Part shown: positions 1 to 9,752 of the stretch, piece by piece
Layout of the letters: every line of letters begins with the position of its first letter
Numbering within the stretch: position 1 is the stretch's first letter
Assembly (NCBI GenBank): GCA_024291935.2
Contig: CM044322.1
Coordinates: forward strand, 25,233,405-25,297,404
Source of the DNA: Okapia johnstoni
Taxonomy: Eukaryota; Chordata; Mammalia; Artiodactyla; Giraffidae
Length of the DNA stretch: 64,000 nucleotides
Direction of reading: 5' to 3'
Made by a program: the position numbers and the translations under genes
Notes under the pieces: generated by a model
The model's input: only the letters and a program-made list of their open reading frames with translations
Told to the model about the DNA's origin: nothing
The model's database searches: none

Positions 1-483
1 TTACAGGGTTGTGGCTTCTGTCTAAGCCATTCACAATACTCAATCATGGAGAAAAAGACTTCAGGTGTAACAATTTTCTAATTGTGATGATTGTAATGAG
101 AACTAAAAATGGCAGTGCTGACTCAAACCTCATTATAGATTTGAGTAGACTTGAAGAATGATGTATTTTGTGGATCATTTGTCTGTTGCCACAAACCAGC
201 CCTAAACTGTGCTGAAACAGTGTTTGCTCAGCTCACTCAAGATGGGTACTTTAGGCTGGGCTCAGTCAGAAGGTTCCTCTGCTCTCTGCTAGACTCCCCA
301 CTTGTCTGGGAGCTTGCTGGCTGGTGTCTGATCCGAGGTGCCTTGGCTGGAATGACAACTCAGGTCTTCTCCACTGTCTCTCACGTATGCCTCCAGGCCA
401 GCTGGGCATGTCCGCATGGCCCAACAGAGTTGTAACAGTGAGAAAACTTAAATGTAACAAACAGCAAGTGGAAGCATGCATGT
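1..483. other. Unassigned sequence
   Basis: I recognise no repeat family and no gene here. Short frames on both strands overlap each other and have no coding-like features. It is probably single-copy or very old repeat DNA. Confidence 0.5.
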
Positions 484-532
484 GTTTTTTTAAAAAATTT
501 ATTTAGTTTTGATTGGAGGATAATTGTCCATG
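484..532 (-). mobile_element. L1 3'-end fragment
   Basis: The T-rich start followed by ttgattggaggataattg resembles, in reverse, the terminal 3' UTR seen on many ruminant L1 copies. A forward-oriented relative is at 50441-50535. It is only about 50 bp, so the assignment is tentative. Confidence 0.4.
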
Positions 533-1450
533 TGATTTTGAAGTCTCTCTTTTCTTCATCTTTGCTAACACCACTTAAGCCATGGCAAGTCATAGGGCTG
601 AGTGTGGAATCAGAATCAGACTAATTCCACATGTATGGTGTGGGAGGACCACAGATACAGCCCAGAGGGCTTGGGTTTATGGAGGTGAATAATTGGGGTC
701 ACTAATACAATCAACCTACCACATTTCATGGCTGCACATGGATACATTCTCAATATGGACTTGAATGACCCTCCCAGTCATCTTCACATGCCTTGGTTTC
801 TAGACCAAGACACATTCTAATTCTCTGATTCAAGGAACATGTATCCACTGGGTATCTTGTGCATTTTCATTTTGGCTTATTTGGGAATAATTTCGGAGCA
901 TGGCTTCCAAAGTTATGGCATAACAGAACTGTTATGGGTTAATCAGAGTGAATGAGGCATACACAAAGGGGGAAATATAATATTTTCATAAATAGCACAA
1001 TTTGAGAGGTAAAAGGCAAAAACCGCTGAAGAAGCTGCCAATAAATTAAAATTTTACATCCCCGTACAAAGTACATCCCTGTACAATGTACTTTGTACAT
1101 TACTTTTGAAATGTACAGAGATGTGAGGATGCTTCAAGTACTTTTATGTAATTAAAAGGAGTGCAGCTGTCAACGCTCTTAGTCCAGGAGTCAAGATTGA
1201 GTGCCCATAGAGGGAAGGCAGGCATAATCCCCAGTGTCTTGAGGTTCCCTGATCCACTATGCAGCCTATGATCTTAGCATAACAGTAAGATTCACTGGCT
1301 TGAGTGCCCAGAAGGCAGATCCTGAGCCTAAGGCTCTGATAGTCTTTCCTGAAGATGAAGAGGACCACACTCTTCCTCAGCCTCAAAGTTGGATGACTTA
1401 TGGGGTTCTCAGTTGCCATCACCAGAGGGAGCCTGGTTTTATTTGAAGAA
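533..1450. other. Unassigned sequence with a short GTAC-rich hairpin
   Basis: No gene or family is recognised. The one visible structure is a perfect 13-bp inverted repeat (1064-1076 and 1086-1098) with a 9-nt loop. The 136-codon minus-strand frame at 1144-1554 runs antisense through a MIR and is judged accidental. Confidence 0.5.
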
Positions 1451-1454
1451 ACTG

Positions 1455-1575
1455 AATTGGAATCAGAACATCTGGATATTGCCCTCAGTACTTGCATTGA
1501 CTTACTGTGTGTCTTTGGGAAAGTCACTTTCCTTCTCTGGGCTCTAGTTATCACCTATGAAATTAAGGTTTTTGG
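1455..1575 (+). mobile_element. MIR SINE fragment
   Basis: The segment contains the MIR core and tail pattern: a stretch like ttactgtgtgtctttggg, then gggaaagtcactttccttc, then a run resembling the 'tcatctgtaaaatg' block. It is diverged, as expected for an ancient tRNA-derived SINE. Confidence 0.6.
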
Positions 1576-1659
1576 CTAAGGACTTCCACTTGCCATTCTG
1601 TGTATCTAAAAGTTCAAGTGTCCGTTTTTAAATCAGGGTATAGAATCTGAATGTAAGAA

Positions 1660-1780
1660 CCCTCAATTTGTTAATATATTTAATGAGTGTCCACCACATG
1701 CTGGGAACTGTTTTAGGTACTTCAGATTGGACAGCAATAAGGAAATTCTTGCTGTCAAGGAGCTTCTTTCTCAAAGGGAT
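1660..1780 (-). mobile_element. L2 LINE 3'-end fragment
   Basis: Read in this direction it shows the reversed L2 tail: 'atatttaatgagtgtccacc', 'atgctgggaactgtttt', then 'ctgtcaaggagcttc', matching the usual 'cctactatgtgccaggcactg...catggagcttaca' pattern. Old and diverged. Confidence 0.55.
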
Positions 1781-1782
1781 TT

Positions 1783-1855
1783 TATCTTCCTCTTTCTCCT
1801 GCTTCTCCTTTGCTTCCTCCCTCTTCTCCTCTTGTTTCTTTCTTCCTCCTCATCT
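1783..1855. repeat. Polypyrimidine tract
   Basis: About 70 bases made almost only of C and T (ttcctctttctcctgcttct and similar) with few purines. It is a low-complexity tract. Such tracts can adopt triplex-type structures, but nothing here shows that it does. Confidence 0.8.
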
Positions 1856-1867
1856 ATAAAACAGTGA

Positions 1868-1970
1868 TTAGGCATTTATATCCTACCAGACAATGTGCTA
1901 GGTCCTCCTTTTACATGTACCATCTTAATTAATCATGATAACCTTGTAAGGACTAGTATTTCCACCATGC
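1868..1970 (-). mobile_element. MIR SINE fragment, reversed
   Basis: The reversed MIR 3' half is visible: 'gacaatgtgctaggtcct', 'ttttacatgtaccatctt', 'aaccttgtaaggactagt'. These correspond to the 'ctaagcactttacat...ctcatttaatcctcac' block. Divergence is high. Confidence 0.5.
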
Positions 1971-2024
1971 TGGTGTACTTTCCATTCATACCCACGCCCT
2001 CCCCAATCCACTGTCCACCCTACT

Positions 2025-2445
2025 CCAACCTGCTTTATGGCCTTAGGAGGTTGACCCCTATGGAACTTATCAACTTGCTGAATCTCAGGCTTCCAGTTGG
2101 ATTTGGCCAACAGAGACTCTGGCAGAAGATTGGAGAATCAGAGGAGAGGGAGGTCATAGTATTTGTTTACCTGGCTCCTTTCTTACCAGGTTCTGGCTCT
2201 GGTCAGACTGTCCCTCCATACAACTACCTTCTCTGGGTTGTGATAACCTTTCCCTCCCTGAGACCTTTCAGGCCTCAGGCTGGTTCAGTTTCCCTCTGTT
2301 ACTAGCCCAAGTAAACCGTATTGTCCTTTGTTAGTTTCTTTAAATCTTGACCATGCCTTTGTGTATAATCCCTTTTTAAAACTCTCCTGCAATAATCCAG
2401 CTTGAGTGTGCCATGGGTTTCCTGCAGACTTTGACTGATACACTC
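2025..2445 (+). mobile_element. Ancient interspersed repeat, family not assigned
   Basis: The order 'ggaggttgacccctatgg', 'ggatttggccaacagag', 'ggagaatcagaggagaggg', 'aaaactctcctgcaat', 'gagtgtgccatgggtttcct' and a final 'ctgactgatacac' matches a common old mammalian repeat that I know by pattern. It could be an old L1 3' end or an LTR. I cannot name the family safely. Confidence 0.4.
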
Positions 2446-2499
2446 CGATTTTGCAAATGCAAAACAGCTGCTGCACTGGCTCCAATACTTATGAGCTGT

Positions 2500-2585
2500 G
2501 TGATCTTTATCCTAGGTCTCAGCTCAAATAACACTTCCTCAGGGAAGCCTTCCCTGGTGCCCTAAGGCCCCTGTGTCAGGTGTCC
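2500..2585 (+). mobile_element. L2 fragment
   Basis: The piece 'ctcagctcaaataacactt', 'cctcagggaagccttccctg' is the characteristic L2 'tcagctcaaatgtcacctcctcagagaggcc' block with substitutions. Short. Confidence 0.45.
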
Positions 2586-3260
2586 CCATAGGACACTGCC
2601 CATAGGTTTGATGATTCACTGGGAGGACTCATGGCTGTGACTGTTTAAAAAATGCAATTTTATGTATTTTCATTTTTGGCTTTGTTGGGTGTTTGCTGCT
2701 GTGCAGGCTTTCTCCAGTTGCAGCGAGTGGGGGCTACTCTCTAGTTGTGGTGCTCAGGCTTCTCATTGCTGTGGCTTTTCTCATCGTGGAGCATGGGCTC
2801 TAGGGCTTGCAAGCTTCAGCAGTTGTGGCATGTGGGCTCAGTAGTTGCAGCTACTGGGCTTTAGAGCACAGGCTCAATAGTTGTGGCACATGCGCTTGGT
2901 TGCTCCGAGGTGTGTGGGCTCTTCCCAGATGAGAGACTGAACCTGTGTCTCCTGCATTGGCAGGCACGTTCTTTACCACTGAGTCACCAGGGAAGCCCCA
3001 TGGCTGTGACTTTTTACAGTAAAAGGATCCAAGGCAAAATCAGCACAGGGAAAAGGTACATGGGGCGAAGTCTGTTGGAAACCAGGCACACGCTTCCAAG
3101 AGTCCCTCCTAGCGGAGTCAGACAGAGTGTGTTTAACTCCTCTGGCATTGAATCGTGACATGTGTGAAATGTTGCCTAGCAGGGAAGCCCATCAGAGACT
3201 CAGTGCCCAGGGTTTTATTGGGGAAAGTGACATAGGTATTCTCTGCCTCCCACATACTAA
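2586..3260. mobile_element. Ancient LTR-like repeat split by a CHR SINE
   Basis: Left part 2586-2641 ('aggtttgatgattcactggg') and right part 3011-3260 (about 'acagtaaaaggatcc', 'gggtttta') read as one old repeat that was continuous before the SINE landed. The family is uncertain (LTR-type suspected). The split is supported by the 12-bp duplication around the SINE. Confidence 0.4.
2642..2998 (-). mobile_element. CHR-type tRNA SINE (CHR-2-like)
   Basis: Reverse-oriented cetartiodactyl SINE. The right end carries the tRNA-like head in reverse (ctttaccactgagtcaccag, then 'ggaagccc'), the middle repeats 'agttgtggcacatg'-type blocks, and the left end is A/T-rich. It is flanked by a perfect 12-bp target duplication, catggctgtgac, at 2630-2641 and 2999-3010, so both ends are fixed. 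Confidence 0.9.
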
Positions 3261-3410
3261 AATTCCAAACTCCAGAAGGAAAGCACGTATTCAGAATAAA
3301 CTGAATTATTTGTACAAATAGCCTAGGCATAGTGAGCTGCTCTTACCATTGAGGGAAAGTTTTATACCAGTGCAGGAAACTGTTTATAATTCCAGTTTGC
3401 CACTGCCAGC
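3261..3410. other. Unassigned sequence
   Basis: No feature recognised. Confidence 0.5.
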
Positions 3411-3655
3411 TGTAGTGGGTTGAGTGAGGGCCCCTTTTATAGATCTGTCCACATCTGATTCCTGGAACCTGTGAATGTGACCTTGTTTGGAAAAAAAGTC
3501 TTTGCAGATGCAGTTAAGTTAAAGATCTTGAGATGAAGTTATCATCCTGAGTGATCCAGGTGGACCCTAAATCCAATGACAAGTGTCTTCATGGGACACA
3601 GGGAAGATCTGACAGAGGAGGAGGAGGCAGTGGGGCCATGGAAGCAGAGATTGGA

Positions 3656-3866
3656 AAAAAAAAAAGTGAAGTCGCTTAGTCGTGTCCAACTCTGTGCAAC
3701 CCCATGGACTGTAGCCCACCAGGCTTCTCCATCCATGGGATTCTCCAGGCAAAGGTCCTGGAGTGGGGTGCCATTTCCTTCTCCAGGGGATCTTCCCTAC
3801 CCAGGGATCGAACCCAGGACTGCCGCGTTGTAGGCAGACACTTTACCATCTGAGCCACCAGGGAAA
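3656..3866 (-). mobile_element. Bov-tA SINE
   Basis: Full-length reversed Bov-tA. The Bov-A part starts with 'agtcgcttagtcgtgtccaa' and 'ccatggactgtagcccacca', and the tRNA-Glu-like head in reverse ends with 'tttaccatctgagccaccag'. It sits inside the MLT1 LTR and is younger than it. The A-tail appears as the T-complement run just left of the body. Confidence 0.9.
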
Positions 3867-3995
3867 TGACTGGAAGGGTGTGGTTAAAAGGCAAGGAGCA
3901 AAGAGAGGCTTAAGAGTCCAGGAACAGATTCTCCTGTGGCGTTCCCAGAGGGAGTGTGTTCCTGTTGGACTGGGGACTTCTAGCCTCCCAGTCTG

Positions 3996-4118
3996 TTTTA
4001 TGTCTTTATTTTTTGGCCCTGAGGCACGTGGGACCTAGCTCCTCAACCAGGGATTGAACCCATACCTCCTGCAATGGAAGGCAAAGGCTTAACCACTGGA
4101 CCACCTGGGAAGTCCCTA
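3996..4118 (-). mobile_element. Short CHR-type tRNA SINE
   Basis: The sequence 'ttttggccctgaggcacgtg', 'ctcaaccagggattgaaccc', 'aaccactggaccacctggga' is the reversed short tRNA-headed SINE (sense form begins 'ggacttccctggtggtccag'). It interrupts the same MLT1 LTR as the Bov-tA just upstream. Confidence 0.8.
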
Positions 4119-4331
4119 GATTTCTGTTATTTTAAGCCTCCCAATTTGTGGTACTTTGTTATAGAAGACCTAGGAAACTAACACACCAGCCAAGGGCCAG
4201 CCTTGCAAACAGGTCTTTCTAAGGGTAGCAACCTCAACGTGCTGTGTGAACTCTTTTACACCCCCACCATCCACACGGCTATTTGGCACCACTTCTTTGT
4301 TATCTTAAAGCACTTTTCTTTCCTTAATTAT

Positions 4332-4555
4332 GAAACATGAAAGTGAAAGTCCCTCAGTCATGTCTGACTCTTTGCAGCCCCATAAACTATAGCTGGCCAG
4401 GCTCCTGTGTCCATGAGATTTCCCAGGCAAGAATACAGAAGTGGGTTGCCATTCCCTTCTCCAGGAGATCTTCCTGACCCAGGGGTGGAACCTGCATCTC
4501 TTAAATCTCCTGCATTACAGGCAGATTCTTTACCATCTGAGCCGCCAGGGAAGCC
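4332..4555 (-). mobile_element. Bov-tA SINE
   Basis: Reversed Bov-tA with 'ccctcagtcatgtctgactc', 'ccaggcaagaatacagaagt' and a head ending 'taccatctgagccgccaggg'. The 7-bp repeat taattat at 4325-4331 and 4556-4562 is a plausible target duplication. Next to the head 'ctcttaaatctcctgcatta' contains a small duplication relative to other copies. Confidence 0.9.
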
Positions 4556-4574
4556 TAATTATATTTTTGTCTAA

Positions 4575-4745
4575 TCGGGTCATTCTTTCAGCACATATGT
4601 ATTGATTGCCTTTTGTGTACTAGACACTCTGCTAGTTTTGGGTGTGCAGTGATAAGGAAAACAGACAGGGATGCTGCCTTTATAGATTTTCTAATAAGGT
4701 GTTAACCATAGGAAGACAGACCACAGAATATTGCAGGCTAGTGGC
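4575..4745 (-). mobile_element. L2 3'-end fragment
   Basis: Reversed L2 tail: 'tcattctttcagcacatatg', 'tgtgtactagacactctgct', 'gtgcagtgataaggaaaaca', 'ttatagattttctaataag'. Diverged but the block order is correct. Confidence 0.6.
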
Positions 4746-5084
4746 TGAGTCATCTTCCCTGCCTTTAAGTGCATTTTGATCAAGTTCATCGTTTTCTGCC
4801 ATTACTCATAAGGCAAATGGGGGCAGGGGTTACTGTTGATTGTGTGGCCCCTCAAAATCACTCAGTTTTCAGAACCCGGGGTTACTTCATCACAGCCCAG
4901 ACCAAGCACATGAAAAAGGTCTCTGTTTTAAGAATATCTGTGGAGTTGGAAGGGAGCTTGAGATAGCATCAGGCTTACAGGTGGTGCTTCAGAAGGTTGA
5001 ATCTTTCTTCTGGGGTCAGAACCAAAGGCTTCAGGGAAGTGTTACATTTGGAAATTTCACTGTGCTTCCTTGTTGCTTAACGAT
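4746..5084. other. Unassigned sequence
   Basis: No repeat family or gene recognised; the short frames present are not convincing. Confidence 0.5.
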
Positions 5085-5420
5085 AAGATCAACTGTGTTT
5101 ATGTATTTACTTGTTTATCATCTATCTTCCTTACTAAACTTATAGCTACCCAAACACCCTTTCATGTCCCCAGGGCCGAGAACAGTTTGGCACAAGTGGG
5201 TACTCTTTAAATATTGGTGAATGAGTGAATGAATCACACATTCTGTTTTTATAGGATTTACTGCACCATTAGGAAATGAGCATGGGTTTATCTGTCCCCT
5301 GATACCCAACCATGAGCTCTTTGGGAGCACCAATCGTGTCATAGTATTTTTATTGTCCTAGCACAGGAGAGGTCAGTCAGTCTTGCTGAATGCATCAGTG
5401 GATTGAAGGGATGAATATGA
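5085..5420 (+). mobile_element. L2 fragment (two adjacent blocks)
   Basis: Sense L2 tail: 'tacttgtttatcatctatct', 'ttaaatattggtgaatgagt', then a second similar block 'catgagctctttgggagcac', 'tattgtcctagcacaggaga', 'cttgctgaatgcatcag'. The doubled tail suggests two adjacent L2 ends or an internal duplication. Confidence 0.6.
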
Positions 5421-6790
5421 TCACATGCACAATAAACCCAGATTTTGAAAGGTGTTTTGATGAAAACTTAAAACTTCTCAGAGTACTTGGGAAGTCTCTC
5501 CTACTTCGGCCACTTTTCCCCTGGGTTTTCGATGTCCGGGACAGTTAATTTTGTTCAATCCATTTCAGCCTGCCCTGAATCCAGATGTCTGGGTGATTTT
5601 TCTAAAACTTTGGCTGTTGAACTTATGAGAATGGTTCCTCCATTAACACTCACATCACATCTGTTCTGCTCTTCAAATTGTGTCTTTGTGAGACTTCTTA
5701 GAGTCCGCCTCTAGAATTTCCATTTCCAGATGATTTTCCCATTTGTAATAATGACCATTGTGTCTAATTTTTGTCCTTAATATTTCCTGATGGACTTTCC
5801 AAATGCATTCATGCTTTTGATCTTCAAAGGGAGCAAATGTGAAATGGACTAATAAAAATCCGTAATGTAACAGTTTTAATAAGTCAATCTGTCCTTTGCT
5901 GTCATAGAACCAAGCTTCCATTTCACTGTTCAAGAACTCATCAGATGAAATGACCTCCCCATCAAGAAAAATTACTCCATATGGTAATGTAATCACAAAG
6001 GAGAAACATTATTTTCCTATATATTATTCCCTGCAGAAATTGTAGTAAGAAAGCCATCATATTAAATATATCTAGGATACCGAAGTTCCGGCTTGCCAGG
6101 CTGATGGAGTTTCATTTTCTTTATAGGAGAAGCAAACAGTTCTTGTTCGCAGCATTTTATTTTAAGGGTTCATTAGGCAATTGTACATTATACTTGGACA
6201 CCTGTGGAAGTGTAGATTATATCTACATGAATATAAATGCCTTTGTTATGAGTCACACTATTACAGTCAATAACAGATGTCTTTTTAAGGACAGACACTT
6301 AAAATGAAGTATGTATGGATGCATTCACCTATCTTCCTTAAAATATTAGTAGCAATGTTGTGTGTTTTGTAAATTTAGGAAGTCAGTATGAGGCGAGTTT
6401 AAAGCATTTCTAGTCTATTAAGCATCACCTTCCGTTAAAAGTGTGGTACTAGTCAGGAAAATGTATGTTTAAATAGCATCTTACTTAATGAATCCTCTCT
6501 TTGAACCACATTTACTGCACAGGGAAAATATTTTTCTTCATCTCACTAGGGCCATGGAGACAATTCATCCAAGGTTGAGTTGAGCTAGGAGCCCTCCTGT
6601 CTTATGAATTATTCAACGGTTTCTTACTTCATAAATATAGGTATGCTCTCTACTGTTGGTGAGGATCAGAGAGGACATAGAAAGAGCCCTGCCTGTGCAG
6701 GAGGAGAGCTAAGTGGCAGAGGAATCATTCTGTTATCCTTGTTTTTCAGCTGAGTTCTTTTGTTCCAGATGTTATCCAAGGAGAGCTAAT
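5421..6790. other. Unassigned, apparently non-repeat stretch
   Basis: This is one of the longer stretches in which I recognise no repeat. It contains the 107-codon minus-strand frame listed separately. No CpG-rich promoter-like sequence is visible. Confidence 0.5.
5673..5996 (-). other. 107-codon open frame, coding status unproven
   Basis: The frame runs from a GTG at 5996 to a TGA at 5673 and is the longest frame outside recognised repeats. The predicted product is acidic-to-neutral, with no signal peptide, no clear membrane segment and no motif I know. There is no ATG start, and an in-frame TAA lies 12 bases upstream of the GTG. A good splice-acceptor look-alike (pyrimidine-rich run then 'ctgcag') sits about 40 bases 5' of the frame on the same strand, but that exon would carry the stop. 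It may be chance, or an old exon or retrocopy. I assign no function. Confidence 0.15.
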
Positions 6791-6794
6791 GGTG

Positions 6795-6970
6795 AGGTAT
6801 CAGTGGTAGATTGGAAAGAACATGGAACTTAAAATAAGACTCAGCTCTTCTAAATATTTTGATAATTTTTCTTGTGAAATAATTTAAATCCCCAGTGCCC
6901 TGCTTCCTCATCTCTAAAATGAGGATTTATACCTACTGCACAGGATTGTCCTGAGGTTTTTAAAAAAGTA
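6795..6970 (+). mobile_element. MIR SINE
   Basis: Sense MIR: 'tggtagattggaaagaacat', then 'ctgcttcctcatctctaaaa' and 'tgaggatttatacctactgc' matching the 'cctcatctgtaaaatgggg...tacctac' block, ending near 'tgtcctgagg'. Confidence 0.65.
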
Positions 6971-6974
6971 ATAT

Positions 6975-8444
6975 AGAACTTCTGATTCTGTTGGAGCAGC
7001 TTGAATAGACTAACCCTCCCTTCCCCCCAATAAAAAAATCAGACAAAATACATGAAAAATAGAAAGAAAAAAAAAAAGAAAAAATAGAAAAAAAGCAAGA
7101 TATCAGTGACTAAGGTAACCAGAACTTGAGAAGTCAAATCCTTGTAAGAAGAAAATATTCATTTGTGTGAGCCCCACTTTTGTCTCTGCTTTCTCCCCTC
7201 AGACACTTGCCGATTCACAGTGAAGGGGAACGAGGCTGAGCAGAAAGAGATGACCCGGAGGTTACAGAAGTCTTGATGGCTTGGGAAGACAGGGGTTAGA
7301 ATTTGTTCATGCCAAGACAGTTAGGACTTGAGGGGCCCAATGTCATAGAAAGGAGGAAATTATAGAAAAATGAGCCCAAAATTATATGTGTGATTTTTCA
7401 TTGATGCAATTGAAATATTCTTAAATTATACATTTGTGGGGGCAAGACTCAGAAAACAAATATACAAAGCAGCTGCCAGAAGAATAGAGAGCTAAGGTGA
7501 AGTTTCAGCAGTTAAATAGAGCCTCTAGTTTTCACATTCACAATATGTGACATTTTAATAAATTGCCACATATTATAGGAAATAGAGGAGAAGGCAATGG
7601 CACCCCACTCCAGTACTCTTGCCTGGAAAATCCCATGGACGGAGGAGCCTGGTAGGCTGCAGTCCATGGGGTTGCTAAGAGTCGGACACAACTGAGTGAC
7701 TTCACTTTCACTTTTCACTTTCATGCACTGGAGAAGGAAATGGCAACCCACTCTAGTATTCTTGCCTGGAGAATCCCGGGGACGGCGGAGCCTGGTGGGC
7801 TGCCGTCTATGGGGTTGCACAGAGTCGGACACGACTGAAGCGACTTAGCATAGCATAGCATAGCATAGGAAATAGGACCAAATGACTAGAATTAACAATA
7901 AAAACCTATGGATAACCCAAATACTGGAGTTTTTAGACACATACTGTCAAAATGATTGGTTCTTTTGTTCAAGAAAATAGAAGAAAAGATGAATTTTATC
8001 ACAGAATAATCTATTTTAGAAAATGACATGGAAATACTGTACCTTAAAGATAAAATAATTGAAGCTAAAAATTCAATAGGTTTAATAGTAGATCAGACAC
8101 AGTAGAAAAGAGAATTAGTAAACTGGATAGAGGTGAATAGAAAATTTCCAGATTGAAGTGTAGAGGATAAAAGGATGGACAAATGCTAAAAACTAGTTTA
8201 AAAGACATGTGGGACATGATTTAAAGGTCAAACAGATGTGTGAAAACAATCTCAGAAATAGAGGTGAGAACTCATGGAGCAGAAGCAATATTTGAAGACG
8301 ATATTGACTAAAAATTTTTTATACTTAGTTCCCAGATTCAAGAAACTCTACAAACTTCAGGATAAATACAAAGAAAATCAGTCTAGGCACATCATAATAA
8401 AACATGTTGGCAGCCAAATACAAAAGGCATCAAGAGAGAAAGAG
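6975..8444 (+). mobile_element. Degraded L1/HAL1-like ORF1-bearing element
   Basis: The A-rich right half (about 7880-8440) resembles L1 or HAL1 ORF1 coding DNA, for example 'gagaattagtaaactggata', 'ttcccagattcaagaaactc', 'gataaatacaaagaaaatca' and 'gcacatcataataaaacatg'. The left half, with poly-A-like runs near 7060-7100, could be its 5' region. A BOV-A2 interrupts it and a BovB truncates it at 8445. No frame is intact. Family uncertain. Confidence 0.4.
7586..7864 (+). mobile_element. BOV-A2 dimeric SINE
   Basis: Two Bov-A units in tandem, each with a 'cactccagtactcttgcctg'-type block and a 'gagtcggacac' end, joined by 'cactttcacttttcacttt'. No tRNA head is present, which separates it from Bov-tA. 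The 279-bp length fits the family. It ends in a (tagca)n tail and is flanked by a perfect 11-bp duplication, ataggaaatag, at 7575-7585 and 7865-7875. Confidence 0.93.
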
Positions 8445-9752
8445 ATGTTGTTCAGTTGCTATGTCGTGCCTCTTCGTGACCCCATGGACTGTAGCACACC
8501 AGGTTACTCTGTCCTCCAGTATCTCATAGAGTTTGCTATAATTCATGTCCATTGAGTTGGTGATGCTATCCAGCCATCTTGTTCTCTGCCACCCCACTTC
8601 TCCTTTTGCCTTAAATCTGTCCCAGCATCAAAGTCTTTTCCAGTGAACCAGCCCTTCACATCAGGTGGCCAATGTATTGGAACTTCAGCTTCAGCATCAG
8701 TCCTTCCAATGAATATTCAGGACTGATCTCCTTTAGGATGGACTGGTTGGATCTCCTTGCAGTTCAAGGGGCTCTCAAGAGTCTTCTCCAACACCATAGT
8801 TCAAAAGCATCAATTCTTTGGCACTCAGCTTTTTTGTAGTCCAACTCTCACATCCATACATGACTACTGGAAAAACCATAGCCTTGACTAGATGGACCTT
8901 GTTGGCAAAGTAATGTCTCTGCTTTTTAATATGCTGTCTAGGTTGGCCATAGCTTTTCTTCCAATGAACAAGCATCTTTTAATTTCATGGCTGCAGTTAT
9001 CATCTGCAGTAATTTTGGAGCTCAAAAAATAAAGTCTCTCACTGTTTCCATTGTTTCTCCATCTATTTGCCATGAAGTGACGGGACCAGATGCCATGATC
9101 TTAGTTTTCTGAATGTTGAGTTTTAAGCCACTTTTTCACTCTCCTCTTTCACTTTCATCAAGAGGCTCTTTAGTTCTTCGCTTTCTGTCATAAGGGCGAT
9201 GTCATCTGCATATCTGAGGTTACTGATATTTCTCCCAGCAATCTTGATGCCAGCTTGTGCTTCATCCAGCCTGGCATTTCTCATTATGTACTCTGCATCA
9301 AAGTTAAATAAGCAGAGTGACAATATACAGCCTTGACTTACTCCTTTCCTAATTTGGAATCAGTTTGTTGTTCCATGTCCAGTGGTAACTGTTGCTTCTT
9401 GACAAACATACAGATTTCTCAGGAGGCAGGTAAGGTGGTCTGTTACTCCCATCTCTTTAGTAATTTTCCACAGTTTGTTGTGATCCACACAGTCAAAAGC
9501 TTTGGCATAGTCAATAAAGCAGAAGTAGATGCATTTCTGGAACTCTCTTGCTTTTTCGATGATCCAATAGATGTTGGCAATTTGATCTCTGGTACCTCTG
9601 CCTTTTCTAAATCCAGCTTGAACATCTGGAAGTTCACAGTTCACGTACTATTGAAGTCTGTCTTGGAGAATTTTGAGCATTACTTTGCTAGCATGTGAGA
9701 TGAGTGCAATTGTGTGGTGGTTTGAACATTCTTTGACATTACCTTTCTTTGG
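8445..9752 (-). mobile_element. BovB LINE, 5'-truncated copy
   Basis: Reversed BovB 3' 1.3 kb. The right end lies in the RT coding region; the left end is the element's 3' terminus ('catgtccattgagttggtga', 'ttcagcttcagcatcagtcc'). Broken frames at 9360-9644 and 9123-9323 show RT motifs F-I-D-Y-A-K-A-F-D and Y-A-D-D followed by an I instead of T. Its truncated 5' end directly abuts the 5' end of the plus-strand BovB beginning at 9753, giving a head-to-head pair. The RT frame shares an unusual codon deletion with that neighbour. Confidence 0.93.
9360..9644 (-). pseudogene. BovB reverse transcriptase fragment
   Basis: A 94-codon relic of the RTE-type reverse transcriptase. It begins near the G-F-R-K-G-R-G-T-R-D block and contains F-I-D-Y-A-K-A-F-D-C-V-D-H-N (RT motif A region). 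It is cut off at the 3' side by frame damage. In an intact element this enzyme copies LINE RNA at a nicked target; this copy cannot encode a working enzyme. Confidence 0.85.

Larger units (their letters stand above)
3411..4190 (+). mobile_element. MLT1-type MaLR LTR, split by two SINEs
   Basis: The retained pieces read in order as an MLT1 LTR: 'gattcctggaacctgtgaat', 'tctttgcagatgcagttaag', 'gatcttgagatgaagttatc' (3411-3655), then 'aacagattctcctgtgg' (after 3867), then 'ttctgttattttaagcctcc' and 'ggaaactaacacacc' (after 4118). A Bov-tA and a second, tRNA-headed SINE interrupt it. It is a solo-LTR-like relic with no internal gene. Confidence 0.8.

Noticed and set aside
1144..1554. 136-codon minus-strand frame
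   Set aside because: Its beginning runs antisense through a MIR; the rest has no known motif. Such frames are common by chance.
3656..3866. tRNA-Glu-like segments in Bov-tA heads considered as tRNA genes
   Set aside because: They are SINE heads with diverged arms, present in many copies with target duplications.
7848..7866. (tagca)n run considered as an independent satellite
   Set aside because: It is the tail of the BOV-A2 SINE.
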